Shown: positions 11,431 through 21,399 of the stretch, piece by piece
How the letters are laid out: each line of letters starts with the position of its first letter
How positions within the stretch are numbered: the first letter of the stretch is position 1
NCBI GenBank assembly: GCA_050084985.1
Contig: JBITNC010000001.1
Span: 123,628,001 to 123,692,000, forward strand
From: Nageia nagi
Lineage: Eukaryota > Pinophyta
DNA: 64,000 nucleotides
Direction: 5' to 3'
Translations under genes and position numbers: made by a program
Notes under the pieces: model-generated
What the model was told of the DNA's origin: nothing
Databases searched by the model: none
The model's input: the letters and a program-made list of their open reading frames with translations, nothing else

Positions 11431-13645
11431 CCACTTGTGGATAATCATCCTAGATACCCTATAGCATATGTATCTTTCCATCTATTTTGAAATTCATGAT
11501 GAGCTTCTAATAGTTGGTATGAATGTCACTTAGATCAAATAGCCATTAAAATCCTAGAATAATGTGAGGGTGCCCCTTCATGGGATAAAGATAGAAATCC
11601 TCCCTCACTATAAAGCTCTTCAACCTCACTCCTAACCTCTCCATATTATGATTAACCAAGGTAAGTTTCCCATTGGCATTAGAAACTTAAAACCCTCAAA
11701 CACCTTGGTCTTCAAATTCTTTCACTTACAAAGCTAGCATAAATAAAGTTATGGGATGCTATAGGATCTATCAGCACCATCACATCCTATCCACCTACCT
11801 TTCCCATAATTTTCAAAGTCAGGTACTTATTCACCCCATGGAGTGAAGCGATCATGCTCTCTAACATGCCCTCCACTCATGGTGATCTTGAATCCTCCAC
11901 ATAACTCCCAATTTCAATTCCAATTCCTTTGAATCCTCCTTGAAAAACACCTCAATGTAGTGTATCTATCCTTTCCCTAAAAATAATGCTTGGGCTCCCA
12001 AGTCTCTTTGCAATAGAAGCATTTTCCCTTGTCCCTTAGCTTCCTCCATGTAGCTGCATGTAATTGATTTGGTATGGATGGAGGAAGTTCCTTGACCTTG
12101 CTAGGCCCCTTAGCAAATGGCTTCCAGTTAGCTGATCCCTTGGAAATCAATCTTTCCTTAAAGGATTTCATGGTGGGATCTATGTTGTAGGCTTTCCAGA
12201 TAGCATCATGAAGGATCCTAGGAGAGGACACCTTGATCATCCCTCTCAAGGGCTCCATCAATCCCTTAATGAAAAGGAAAACCAACCTCTCCTATGGAAT
12301 ATGATGGATCATGATGAATATCCTCTAGAAGTCCATTATAAACTCATACACTACTCTTAGCTATCTCAAAGCCATCAAATCCCATAAGTAATCATTCTCC
12401 TTCTTCTAGTTAAATCTCTTTACTAACTTCCTAAAAAACTCATCGAATGAGGTGATGAGTGAATATCCCTAGCTAATCACCCCATGCTACCACCACTCTA
12501 GGTAATCACCCTCTATGTAGAATGATATAAAGTGAATTGCATCCTCCTCCACCATGTTAGGGTTTAGTGTGAAATAAATCTATAGCTAATGTAGCCATGA
12601 CCTAACCATCATCTTCTTTCCATCATATAATGGCAACTTCAACTTACTAATTTTATGCTGCAAGTCCTTTTTATCCTTCCACTGACTCCCTAAATGCTAT
12701 GGGCCATGCTCACTGCTACCCTTCAACCCCATAAACTCAAATAGCCATTGAATTTGATGTATCTTCTCATACCAAGATCTAACATGGAATACTCCTTGAA
12801 GATCTAGTTCAACTACAATGGACTAGGCACCTTATTTTTGGAAGCATCCCATATATTCTATGTAAACATGGGCTTGGATGGCTTCTAAATCAGAGGTTGC
12901 TCCTCCATTCTACCAACATCCTCCTCTAGATATCTCCTTTAGAGAGGGTTTGTACCTTGTGATGCTCTTTGTGAGTGAGATCTCAGGAATGTGACCTTTA
13001 TCTTCCCTAATAATCCATGATGGGTGGATTTTCTATCTCTCAAGCTCCTCAATCTTCTTAACATATGCTCCAAATCAAACTAATCCTCCTCAATCCAATC
13101 ATCTCTTCCTCCTCTAACCAAACATGCGATCCATCTACCTTCCTTGGTTGGACATGGGGTATCCTGATCATCTCTTGCTAGACATGGATGCTCCTCCTTA
13201 GTCTTGGACCAAGGTGGATGCTCCATGTCCTCCCTATATAGTTGTGGGTATTCCCTCTTATACCTATCTAGTCATGGATGCTCCCTCTCATCCCTATCTA
13301 GTCATGGGTACTTCCTCTCATCTTGGACATGGCATTATGTTCTTGGCTGATCTTTGGCTCCACCAAGTCTCCCTAATGTTTGGTAATTTTTTGTTCCATC
13401 AAAGTCATCACCCTAGTTATATTGTGAATGGTCAAAATGATCTCATCAAACTTCCATTTGAGAGTGGATCCTTGAATCAAAGTGGAGCTCCTCTTCCTAA
13501 AAGATCTCTTCCTATCATCATGCACCCCCTATGCCTCTCCCTCATTGCTAGACACACTCTCATTCATTGATTGTCCTCTCTCCTCACCCTGGATGACTCT
13601 CTTTATTATCTCCTTTGATCTTCCACTCTTCCTAGTGGTTTCCAT
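11430..13645 (-). pseudogene. Z1 gag-protease pseudogene
   Basis: The start at 13645 (METTRKSGRSKEIIKRV) is about 70 bases after the PBS. Gag core landmarks in order: KLKLPLYDGKKM, IYFTLNPNMVEEDAIHF, EGDYLEWW, SFDEFFRKLVKRFN, then ERLVFLFIKGLMEPLRGM, the classic Ty3/gypsy gag ending. A zinc-knuckle remnant KCFYCKETWEPKHYF lies near 11977-12025 (last Cys lost). The retropepsin remnant LIDPIASHNFIY at about 11755-11780 has DP-I-A where D-S-G-A is expected. The PHIILG motif follows. At least one frameshift is present, and every premature stop I can read is TAG. Reading stops before any RT. Confidence 0.78.
13225..13330 (-). repeat. 30-bp coding repeat in Z gag N-terminus
   Basis: Three units of about 30 bp (plus strand CTATCTAGTCATGGATGCTC and variants) encode on the minus strand HD-IG-RG-(S/T) repeats near residues 105-140 of gag. 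In Z3 one unit keeps Trp where Z1 has TAG, giving HDW instead of a stop. Copy B ends within this repeat, at the tandem-duplication junction. Confidence 0.6.
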
Positions 13646-13713
13646 ATCTCTCTTGTTGGATATGGTATAGTAGCAGTGGATTTTGGGTCTCATGCACAAG
13701 ATGGCCAGATCTA

Positions 13714-13726
13714 GGCTCTAATACCA
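13714..13726 (-). promoter_or_regulatory. Z1 primer-binding site
   Basis: The minus-strand sequence TGGTATTAGAGCC lies two bases inside the 5' LTR. It matches the complement of the plant initiator-Met tRNA 3' end (TGGTATCAGAGCC) with one mismatch. This fixes the element's orientation as minus. Confidence 0.8.
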
Positions 13727-13728
13727 CA

Positions 13729-14993
13729 TGTTATGATCCAAATTTTAAATTCCACCATAAACTAGCAATACATGATCATCAAGCCCTAATGTCAGGTCTA
13801 GGGCATCACAAATGCACCAACAAGTCCTTAAGCATCCAATGTTAGGGTTAGGACATAGAGATTACACATTCAAATACCCAAAATACCAATGTCTAACATA
13901 CGCAAGCATATACCAATAAATACAATCTCAAGAGGCTAATGTCTGGCAAGTACATGCATAATCCAAATCCAATACATTAAAGAACATTTGAATGATAAAT
14001 ACAAGTATATACAATCAATGAGATCTAATGCATGCATAAGTATGAGATAATAAAACATAATAATGAGATCTAAAGCCCTTTGGCTATATATGAATGATAA
14101 GAAATGAACACAATACAATACCAAGCCCAATGAGCAATCGTTGACCTCTAGGGAGCTAACTAAGGTACAACATTCTAATATATCCAACACTAAACGATTG
14201 TAGAACCATTGGATAGTTTCACTCCCTCAGGTCTTGAATCTTCTCCATTGAAAGAGCTCTCTTTAAAACCTAGATAACCATTTAAGGTAGAAGTAAACCC
14301 TCAAAATGCCAACAGATGGGTAAGGTGCTCCATCTATGCCATAGAAAATCAAGATCCCACTTCCTAAATACCCTCTAGACACTTCACCTAGGAATGGAAT
14401 GCTTAGCTCTACTAAGACTAGTACCCGAAGGTCTATAGTAGGTGTAATAATCAATAATGGTTGTGCAATACTGAAGCTCCAATATCTATTTATATATTAC
14501 TTATGTTTGAAACTCACCTAAGAGTCATCCTAGGCCCATCTAATCCAATGTTGAGTATTTGGGGAGCCCAATCACTTAAAGTGCCAACATGTGGGTCATG
14601 ATCACTCATAATGCCAACATGGGGGTCATGATCACATAATATGCCAATGTTGGGTCCCTAGGAATTAAAGTGAAAACGTGGGAGTCCTGGAGTCCTCATG
14701 AGCCAACATGGGGGTATAGGGCCCTCTCTAGTGTGGCACTAGCATGCTGGTGATCATCCAACTCTCAAATGCATAAACAAACCTTGGGATTCCCATAATT
14801 CGAGATCTCCAATATAACATATGTCTATTCTACAACTCAAAAGGGATACGTCCCACTTAGGGCTCATAGTACAGTCCACATGACCCATCAAAACTCCTAT
14901 CCTAAGTTATAACAATGTAAATATAAATACATTAAATAGATATAGTACAACATGACCAAGTTGGTCCCACTAAAAGTACAAGGGGATGTAACA
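13729..14993 (-). repeat. Z1 5' LTR
   Basis: This is the 1,265-bp right LTR; plus-strand edges are TGTTATGATCC and GGGGATGTAACA. The minisatellite block is at about 14555-14720. It is more similar to the right LTR of Z3 (61267-62527) than to the left LTR of Z1. That pattern is expected if Z1 and Z3 were duplicated together long after insertion. Confidence 0.8.
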
Positions 14994-14998
14994 CCTAT

Positions 14999-15430
14999 CG
15001 TGTTGACATCATTAACCAAAAATGCTGCAAATAGCTTGCTACACTATTTGGTCTTCAACCTCTTGGTGAGAGATTTAGTTGTTGGGCCTTCAATCTACTT
15101 TTTTGAAGGTATTTTTGTCATTTTTATTCAGATCTATGAGTTGGTGGCTACATTTTTTAAGGAGTTTGGTATTCTCTCTACTGATTGGATTGAATTTTTT
15201 GCATGCTTGGCTGGCTGAAAAAGGTAATGCTGAAGATAGTCGTATTTTGCAATCTTTCTACTGATCAAATTTGACTTTTGGTAATAGATTTGGATATCCA
15301 TTTTCGAGATAGACATTTTTTATTTTTATCTTACTTGTTATCAAGGTTATTTGGTGAAGTTACGAGCCTCAAAATATTTGGAATTCATTCCAATTTCGAA
15401 TTAATTCTGACAGTTTTGGAGATCAGCAAT
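14999..15430 (+). other. Copia-0 leader sequence right of Z1
   Basis: This stretch continues the Copia-0 leader after the second CCTAT. It is matched by 62533-62957 in copy C. Short ORFs (14952-15218, 15278-15517) have no recognisable domain. The break at about 15432 marks where copy C carries about 680 bp more. Confidence 0.5.
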
Positions 15431-15431
15431 A

Positions 15432-15715
15432 TCCTCAAACAAGAAGATGAAAATCCAACAGCCCGTTCGCAGAACCCTCCTCCTCCTCAAGAGGAGACTG
15501 ATGTCCATGAATGTTAAGTTCTCGCAAGTGATGGACTTTGCGATGTCCTCTCCAGTGATGTTATCTATGAAGTAGTCCAAAAATATCTCAGACGATCAAT
15601 CTGTCAAATGACAGAAATGTGAAAGAGTCTCTGTCTATGGTCGCTATTCCGCTGCTCACAAAGCTCGCCCCTGCAATAGGCATCGATAAAAGATACAGAC
15701 ATTGAAGGTGACTAG
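15432..15715 (+). pseudogene. PP2C protein phosphatase fragment in Copia-0 (copy A)
   Basis: The reading HEC*VLASDGLCDVLSSD then YEVVQKYLRR matches the conserved LASDGLWDV block of plant PP2C Ser/Thr phosphatases. The metal-binding Asp is kept, while the usual Trp is Cys. After a stop at about 15620 and a shift of frame, AIPLLTKLAPAIG follows, matching the LLTKLALARGS block near the PP2C C-terminus. The two blocks lie close together with no intron. A TAA replaces the Leu codon that copy C still has. Only the C-terminal third of the domain is present. It lies in sense orientation inside Copia-0, between leader and gag. Confidence 0.68.
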
Positions 15716-15719
15716 AGCT

Positions 15720-17520
15720 TTTTTTTTTCCTATTATTTTTCCATGTGTTATTCTTGCAACAATTTTCTTTTACTTTCTGAACGAAGCATCAAAATCCAAA
15801 CCGAATTGTATATGAAAGCATGGATGTAAAGCAGGTCTAACCATTGGTATATCCTCTGGAACTTCCATGGGGTTGCTTGTAATGGGAATTTGTGTTAGTC
15901 CAATATTTTTGAGAGGCATAATTGATCTGTATTAGTCTTGACCAGTAGAGGAAAAAAGATCATTCCGATCCGTTTTAATCTTGACCAGCAGAGGCAAAAA
16001 GATCATTCGGATAAGATCTCGATTTTACTACATTTTCTCGAATAAATTTGAACATATAATTTGAAATCTTGATCAAACTAAACATCAATTTACATTGGGA
16101 CCTATTTTTTACAGTTTTATAGTTAGAATTTAGTATATCAATAATTAAAATTATTTGTTTGACACACAAATTTTAAAAATTATTTTGATTTTATTAAGAA
16201 ATATTACGTACATAAATAACTATTCAATCATGCATACTTTAAATTTATGAAAGAACAAATTTTCAATTCTCTTCAAAATTTAAATATGTTTTTTTTTTAT
16301 ATTATTATTTAATTTATAACTTCATTGAGATTAACTTATGATTCCCTAATAATTAATTAAACATAAAAATAAATATATGGTATTAACTATTATTAAATTC
16401 ATGAAATATTCAATAAAATCTAATACATAAGATTGATAATAGATTATAATTGAAGATGTTTGAACTTAATTTTTGTTTATTGTTATTTTAATATTTTGGC
16501 TTACATATTTTGAAGAAGTAATGCATGGAGTCAAAATTATAGAACATATCATATTTTCTGAGAGGGTCTCTACTTTACAAGCAATAATATTTTATTCTAT
16601 TTAACCAAATGACCTCTAAATTTACACATCATTTTGCTGTCATTACTTTTAAATCCAAAAAACAAGTCAAATCCATAAAAAAAAATGATAATCTTTACTT
16701 AATGCAACTATAGATTATTTTACATGTTTTAAATATATCTATCTATTAGGTATTGTAATGTTAATATTATAATTAATGATTAACAAATCTAAAATAAATA
16801 TTCAATTTACTCAAAGAAGAAGCTACATTAATGTTCATAATAACCTGAATTCACATATTAAAAATATGTTCATTGTATTCTTAATATAATGATATCCTAA
16901 TAAATAAAATTTAAAACATTCACATTTAAAAATGTTAATTTTGTTTTTATTTTCATATTTAATTATAAATTAAACATACACAATATTATTTTTTATTTTA
17001 TTTGATTTTTTTAATCTTGTTTTTGAGACATATGAATTTACACTTTCATATCATATTGTTGTTTTATTTTAAATATTCTTTTCAAGATATATTTTCATAT
17101 TTGATCTTAAAATGTAATTATACTTATATAATTTCAAAATATGTTTTTAAGTGTATTTTATTTTTTTATTATATTAATTATTAATTTTTAGTTTTTTTGA
17201 ATTTCTGAAATATTATTTTAAATTTGAAAATATAAATCTATGAGAAAATTATATATTTCTTTTCTTTAATGTTAAAAATAAATTACCTAAATTATTATTA
17301 TTAATATGTAAATAAAATTAAATAAAAATCATATTAAAATTGAACTTCCAAAATACTTAATTAATATTATTAAAAGATACATAAAATCTTATTTATTTTA
17401 ATTATCAAAATAAAGATTCAAACATTAACATCATAAATAAAATAAATTTTTATGATATAAATACATCATATTAAAAATTTCACACCAACTACAAACACAT
17501 TGTAATGTCATAATATTGTC
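15720..17520. other. AT-rich Copia-0 interior without a recognisable gene
   Basis: Very AT-rich sequence. It contains a 45-bp tandem pair (TTGACCAG-AGAGG-AAAAAGATCATTC-GAT at about 15937 and 15982) and poly-T and poly-A runs. The only ORFs are 60-64 codons with no domain. I see nothing else in it. Confidence 0.5.
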
Positions 17521-18210
17521 ATTATGATAGAACATTTCATGCTAGAGGTAGTGGAGCTAGAGGGAATGGAGTGAGGTGTAATGGTAGAGTTGAAAATAAA
17601 ATGAAATGTGATGTCGTTAGTGGGTCGTATTATGCACAAGATAGATAAGGTTTGCCTAAGTACACTAATTACGGAGCAAAAATTCACATTCAAGATTGAT
17701 TATGAAACATACATTTTCTCTAAATCACAAATTGAAGCATTTGGACTGATTAGGGCTAATACTAATGAGTGTTTATGGTTTCACTTTGAAAATATTACTA
17801 CTCCACATGAGGCATGGGATAAATTGGAGAAGTTGTTTGGTAAAGTTGATACAATAAAAATAATTCAAATTGAGGCTCAACTTACTGCATTATCTCCTAA
17901 TGATTTTCCCACCATGGTGGACTATCTCATTAAGTTTAAAGAGTTGCACACACAGTTGAAAGGTATTGGTCAAAAGAAAGAAGAGAAAGATTGTATATTA
18001 TTAATTTTGTCCAAATTGTTTGGACCTTTTCATGTATTTTCTTCAAGTTTTCTTCCTACTATGGATGCTTTAGGTTCTTCACATAAGATGCCTACTTTGG
18101 AAGAATTTTGTGAGTGGCTCATGAGAGAAGAGACAAAACTCTCTTTGTTAGAGATGATATCATCTTCTAGTAAGGAACTCATAGCAACATCATCCATAAA
18201 TAAAGTATAA
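17521..18210 (+). pseudogene. Copia-0 gag (UBN2 family), partial
   Basis: A 200-codon open frame from 17608 reads EAFGLIRANTNECLW, TTPHEAWDKLEKLFGK, then DCILLILSKLFGPFHVFSS and MPTLEEFCEWLMREETKL. This is the order of blocks in Ty1/copia gag (UBN2 / Retrotran_gag_2). Gag forms the virus-like particle that packages element RNA. The N-terminal W-x-M block and the zinc knuckle are absent, and the frame ends at TAA 18208-18210. No protease, integrase or RT follows. It may still have been useful in trans, but more likely it is debris. Confidence 0.75.
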
Positions 18211-18280
18211 GGTAGCTATTTATGTGAGTCAGGAGGCTCTTTGCATTTGAAAAATGTTATATAAGTTTAGTTATTTTTAG

Positions 18281-18400
18281 GATGAAGCTACAATTCTTTG
18301 GTGTGACAACCAGAGTGTCATACACATCTCTTGCAATCCTATTCAACATCTTTATTTCAAGCATATTCAAGATGGTCTTTTTATCTTGGAGTATCTTTAA
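18281..18400 (+). pseudogene. Copia-0 RNase H scrap
   Basis: The 39-codon stretch DEATILWCDNQSVIHISCNP then FKHIQ matches the CDNQSAI-ISxNPxxHxRTKHIEI motif of the Ty1/copia RNase H. The TKH is changed to FKH. Everything between gag and this point has been deleted. Confidence 0.7.
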
Positions 18401-18724
18401 TTTTAGTGGCAGATTTCCAACATCTTCTCCAAACCCTTGCTTCACTTTGTTTTCTTGAGTTGTGTGGCTTTCTTAGGGTTAAGGAAGCTATCCTTGGGGG
18501 GTGTTGATGAGGATATATCCCTTTCCACCTTCCTTTATTCTCACTTGGAATATGTTTTTTCCCCATGTGATTTTTTCAACATCTACTAGAGAGATTCATG
18601 ATAGCCATTATACATGTGTACCTTATCAGGCCTAGTTATTTGGACTCTTATTTGTGGACTTAGCCACTTTTTTCCATTTTGTTGGTTTATGTCAACACTC
18701 CTCCCTAGTATCACTTAAGGGGAG

Positions 18725-19001
18725 TGTTAGAGTATTTTATTACCTTGTTAGGTATCTAACTCTATTGTTAAGTTCACTAGGTCGATGATGTGTCATCCTT
18801 ATCCTCTTATTGGGTTGTTATGATCTAATGATATGGATTAGTTTGATTATGTGGTTTGTATTTATTGCTCTTTTTATTTAAGTAAGGTTATGTATCTCAT
18901 TTATTTAAGAAGAATGCAATCAACAATGTTCATTTGTGATTCACTTTCATTGTCTTGCTTTTTTGTGATCTTGGGCAAGGGTGTCTTCAACATTCCTTTT
19001 A
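18725..19001 (+). repeat. Copia-0 3' LTR
   Basis: This 277-bp LTR is preceded by the polypurine tract TTAAGGGGAG (18715-18724). It starts TGTTAGAGTATTTTATTACC and ends CATTCCTTTTA. It is followed by the putative TSD GAAAC and then gypsy protease sequence. Confidence 0.8.
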
Positions 19002-19215
19002 GAAACTAATCAAGAAAATTATAAAATTAGATATTCAAATCAAGGGCTTTGACAATACTAAGAAATATTGTATAGGATACATTTATCTTCAAATCAAAGT
19101 AGAACCTAACAAAATGGAAACTAAAGTTTATGTGATGGATAAGAGATTACCTTATAATTTTTTTCTTGGAAAACCATGGATCCATGCCATGGGAAAGCTT
19201 TAACATTTTTTACAA
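19002..19215 (+). pseudogene. Ty3/gypsy protease, distal half (copy A)
   Basis: The frame reads KLIKKIIKLDIQIKGF, then KRLPYNFFLGKPWIHAMG. This is the YNxLLGRPWIHxM motif at the end of plant Ty3/gypsy retropepsins. It joins in sense to the half at 8850-8967 once Copia-0 is removed. That shows Copia-0 inserted into an existing gypsy copy. Only this copy has the distal half inside the window. Confidence 0.75.
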
Positions 19216-20268
19216 AAAAAACTATTTTAATGAGATTGTGTGGAAGAAAGTTAATCTACTCATATTAAAGAAATTTAAATTATAAATTTTCTTTTTAAAA
19301 AAATAATGTTTCAAAGATTAGATTTTTTAATCCACAATATTATATTAAAATTTCAAATGAAACAATCCAATAATTAAATTAAACAAATACAATTAACAAA
19401 TACTAAATTTTAAGTATTTATAAAAGATACTTTAATATTACTTTATTTATAAATGTATTTACATATATCAACTAAGGCCTAACATTTTCTTGTATATAAA
19501 ATTTGCACAACAAATAACATCAAATTGCATTCACTAACATTGTATAATGATAAAGATAATATTACTCTTAAGTTAATGATTCTACTTGAGCAAGTGGGTC
19601 ATCAAAATTTAAATATGTTACAAGTACTAATTAAGTATTATCAACATTACTTAATTATTTTGACAATAAAAAAGCCAGCCGATGTCCATCCAATGAAGAT
19701 AGATTGAGAAAGCACATTATTCTACCCAAGTTCAAGACCACCAATTTCTAATGATCAAATAATATAACGAAAGTATGTCATTTTCATAGGGAAGACAGTG
19801 ACGTATCTTTCAAAGACCAAATAATTATTGCAAACGAATACTGGGAATACACAATTTCCACGAACTTATCACGGTCTGAATTCTCAAAGACCAAATAATT
19901 AACAGCCATAAAGACTGTGAGTACACCATGGCCACTAAAGCCCTGCAAGTTGAAGGAACCAGCTTCGAAATTGCAAGTTTCGTACGATATAGACTTTATT
20001 TTTAACATGTTGAAAACTAAAGCTCTGACAAGTCTGATGAGTTCGGCCTAGAAACTTATTATGCGTCAAAAAAACATGTTGATCTTATTATTACGAGAGA
20101 AAATCCATCACAGATACACTCCCCGTTATCATGCAAGAAAAATATCTCCTCAACCAATTATTTACAGGAGCAGGAAACGAGGCGTATCATTTCCACGTTA
20201 TACATCCAAAGATCCAAACCTCTTATGCCAAATGAAATGGAAAGCATTACAATACAAAAATGATTAAA
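19216..20268. other. AT-rich intergenic DNA
   Basis: No gene is supported. The phrase TCAAAGACCAAATAATTA occurs at about 19808 and 19883, a 75-bp direct repeat. ORFs of 60-74 codons at 19525, 19784 and 20061 show no domain. Confidence 0.5.
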
Positions 20269-20449
20269 TGCAAAATCAATATCCTAGATTCAATTTTTGA
20301 GAGTTTGCACATAAATGACTTTTTCTTCTGTGTCTGCATCCTTTCCTGAGGTCAGTGCTACTTTGACCACAGGAAAGGATGCAGACAGAGAAGAGAAAGT
20401 CATTTATGTGCAAAATCTCAGAAATTGAGTCTAGGATATTGATTTTGCA
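20269..20449. repeat. Long hairpin: 80-bp inverted repeat with 21-nt loop
   Basis: Arms 20269-20348 and 20370-20449 are reverse complements with about five mismatches in 80. The loop begins AGGTCAGTGC and has its own GGTCA/TGACC stem. Terminal bases are TGCAAAATCAATATCC and its complement. Transcribed, this would be a long, nearly perfect double-stranded RNA. It may be an inverted duplication of downstream sequence of the HIPP gene, or a foldback/MITE-like element. No flanking TSD is clear. Confidence 0.85.
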
Positions 20450-20720
20450 GCTAATAATTTAAAAGTTGAGTCTAGGATATCATAGACTCAATTTGTAGAT
20501 TATTGGAAGCAAAACCAATATCCTGGAATGGATTTATAAATTATTAGAAGCAAAATCAATATGATAGACCCAATTCGCAAATTATTGGGAGAGAAACCGA
20601 TATCCTAGATTTCTAAACTATTAGATTGAAAATCAATATCCTAGACTCAATTTCTGAGACTCTGCACGTAAATTACTTTTGCTTCTCTGTCCGAATCTTT
20701 TCTGTTATCCAACATTATTA
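20450..20720. repeat. Related short repeats between hairpin and HIPP gene
   Basis: Units of about 50 bp with ATTATTGGAAGC-AAACCAATATCCTAGACTCAATTT follow each other from 20470 to 20660. The stretch 20632-20706 is a third copy of the hairpin arm in the left-arm orientation (CTGAGACTCTGCACGTAAATTAC). It lies only about 30 bp beyond the HIPP stop codon, probably in its 3' UTR. Confidence 0.65.
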
Positions 20721-20737
20721 AGTGCTACAAATGAAGA

Positions 20738-21306
20738 TTAGGAAATGACGCAGGCATTAGGATTCTCATCGCTCAAGCAGTAGTTATACCCACCATAATA
20801 GTGAGGATCCCAGCATGGAGGAACATAAACAACTACATTTGACGGAGTTGAGATATTCTTCTTATCATCTTTCTTGTCGTCTTTCTTGGGCTCATCCTTT
20901 TTCTTTTCCTCTTTTGCCGGTCCAACGCTCACTATTTCGGAGGATCCAAACTTTCTCAGTTTCTCGGTAACTTCAACCGGATCTGCGTCTCCTATCACCG
21001 TGATTTTGCCATCCTTGGAATCCGCTTGCACAGAGTCAACGCCTGCAAACATCCGAATAAATTATAATCTTCAAACGTTATGGCAAATAATTGCAATTCT
21101 TGAAGTCCAAATTCTCTTCTTTATCTTTACTTAGACTTACCAGGCACTCCTGCAACGGTCTTCATGGCCCTTCGCTTGCATTTTTCGCAGTTGAGCTGCA
21201 CCTTCAGCACAATTTTCTGTATGCATAATTGGGCTCAGAATTTCGAAGCAAAATTTTTTAATACAAAATCATAATGAGATATATTATTCAGTCTTACCTT
21301 GGACAT
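20738..21306 (-). CDS. Heavy-metal-associated isoprenylated plant protein (HIPP), intact, 3 exons
   Basis: The coding sequence joins complement 21298-21306, 21141-21216 and 20738-21042 and gives 129 residues. All splice sites are canonical (AAG|GTAAG, TACAG|AA, CTG|GTAAGT, TTGCAG|GC) and the frame is kept. Residues 4-70 form an HMA domain (ferredoxin-like fold) with the metal-binding pair C13-x-x-C16 in LNCEKCKRRAMK. A Lys/Asp-rich linker (about 71-90) and a Pro/Tyr/Gly segment follow. The protein ends CVIS, a CaaX box: Cys126 would be farnesylated, giving membrane attachment. HIPPs bind heavy-metal ions or act as scaffolds in metal, cold and drought responses. It is the only intact host gene in the window and is isolated among transposons. 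The first exon codes for only three residues (MSK). Confidence 0.9.
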
Positions 21307-21387
21307 CTTCTTCGTCTGATGTCTGCCGTTTTTGTTCTGATCGAGAAGAACAGAAGCTTGGCTGAGTACAAATAACAGGAATAGTGA

Positions 21388-21398
21388 ACAATATATAG
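21388..21398 (-). promoter_or_regulatory. Probable TATA box of the HIPP gene
   Basis: The minus-strand CTATATATTG lies about 85-90 bases upstream of the ATG. That allows a start site near 21360 and a 5' UTR of about 55 bases rich in CAGA/GAAG. It is the best TATA match in the upstream 150 bases. Confidence 0.5.
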
Positions 21399-21399
21399 A

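Larger units (their letters stand above)
9302..14993 (-). mobile_element. Z1: gag-protease-only LTR retrotransposon (Ty3/gypsy-derived), full length
   Basis: Long LTRs lie at 9302-10502 and 13729-14993, with a 5-bp target duplication CCTAT at 9297-9301 and 14994-14998. Read on the minus strand, the 5' LTR (right copy) is followed by PBS TGGTATTAGAGCC at 13726-13714, matching initiator-Met tRNA with one change. The purine tract GAGAGGGGGGC precedes the 3' LTR at 10505-10515. The 3.2-kb interior holds decayed gag and protease and then repeats; there is no RT, RNase H or integrase. It would need enzymes from a related autonomous element. It is inserted in the leader of Copia-0. Confidence 0.85.
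8978..19001 (+). mobile_element. Copia-0: nonautonomous Ty1/copia element, itself interrupted by Z1
   Basis: LTRs at 8978-9255 and 18725-19001 start TGTTAGAG and end CATTCCTTTCA (5') or CATTCCTTTTA (3'). A primer-binding site TGGTACCAAAGC follows the 5' LTR at 9256-9267; it is close to the initiator-Met tRNA PBS TGGTATCAGAGC. A polypurine tract TTAAGGGGAG precedes the 3' LTR. GAAAC (8963-8967 and 19002-19006) looks like the TSD. Without Z1 the element is about 4.3 kb. It contains a PP2C gene fragment, a UBN2-type gag and a scrap of RNase H, but no protease, integrase or reverse transcriptase. It sits in a gypsy protease gene. Confidence 0.75.

Noticed and set aside
13214-13570. Plus-strand 118-codon ORF with HPYLVMG repeats
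   Set aside because: It is antisense to the repetitive N-terminus of Z gag on the minus strand.
18497-18728. A second LTR start (GGGGGGTGTTGATGAGG) in the Copia-0 3' region
   Set aside because: It looks like a PPT plus TG, but no matching copy exists elsewhere in the window to define an LTR.
19784-20008. Minus-strand 74-codon ORF near the HIPP gene as a second small gene
   Set aside because: No recognisable domain, splice signals or promoter; it contains part of a 75-bp direct repeat.
20738-21052. 104-residue protein starting MFAG as the HIPP product
   Set aside because: The first four codons are intron sequence; splice sites at 21042, 21141/21216 and 21298 give a full HMA domain with the CxxC motif.
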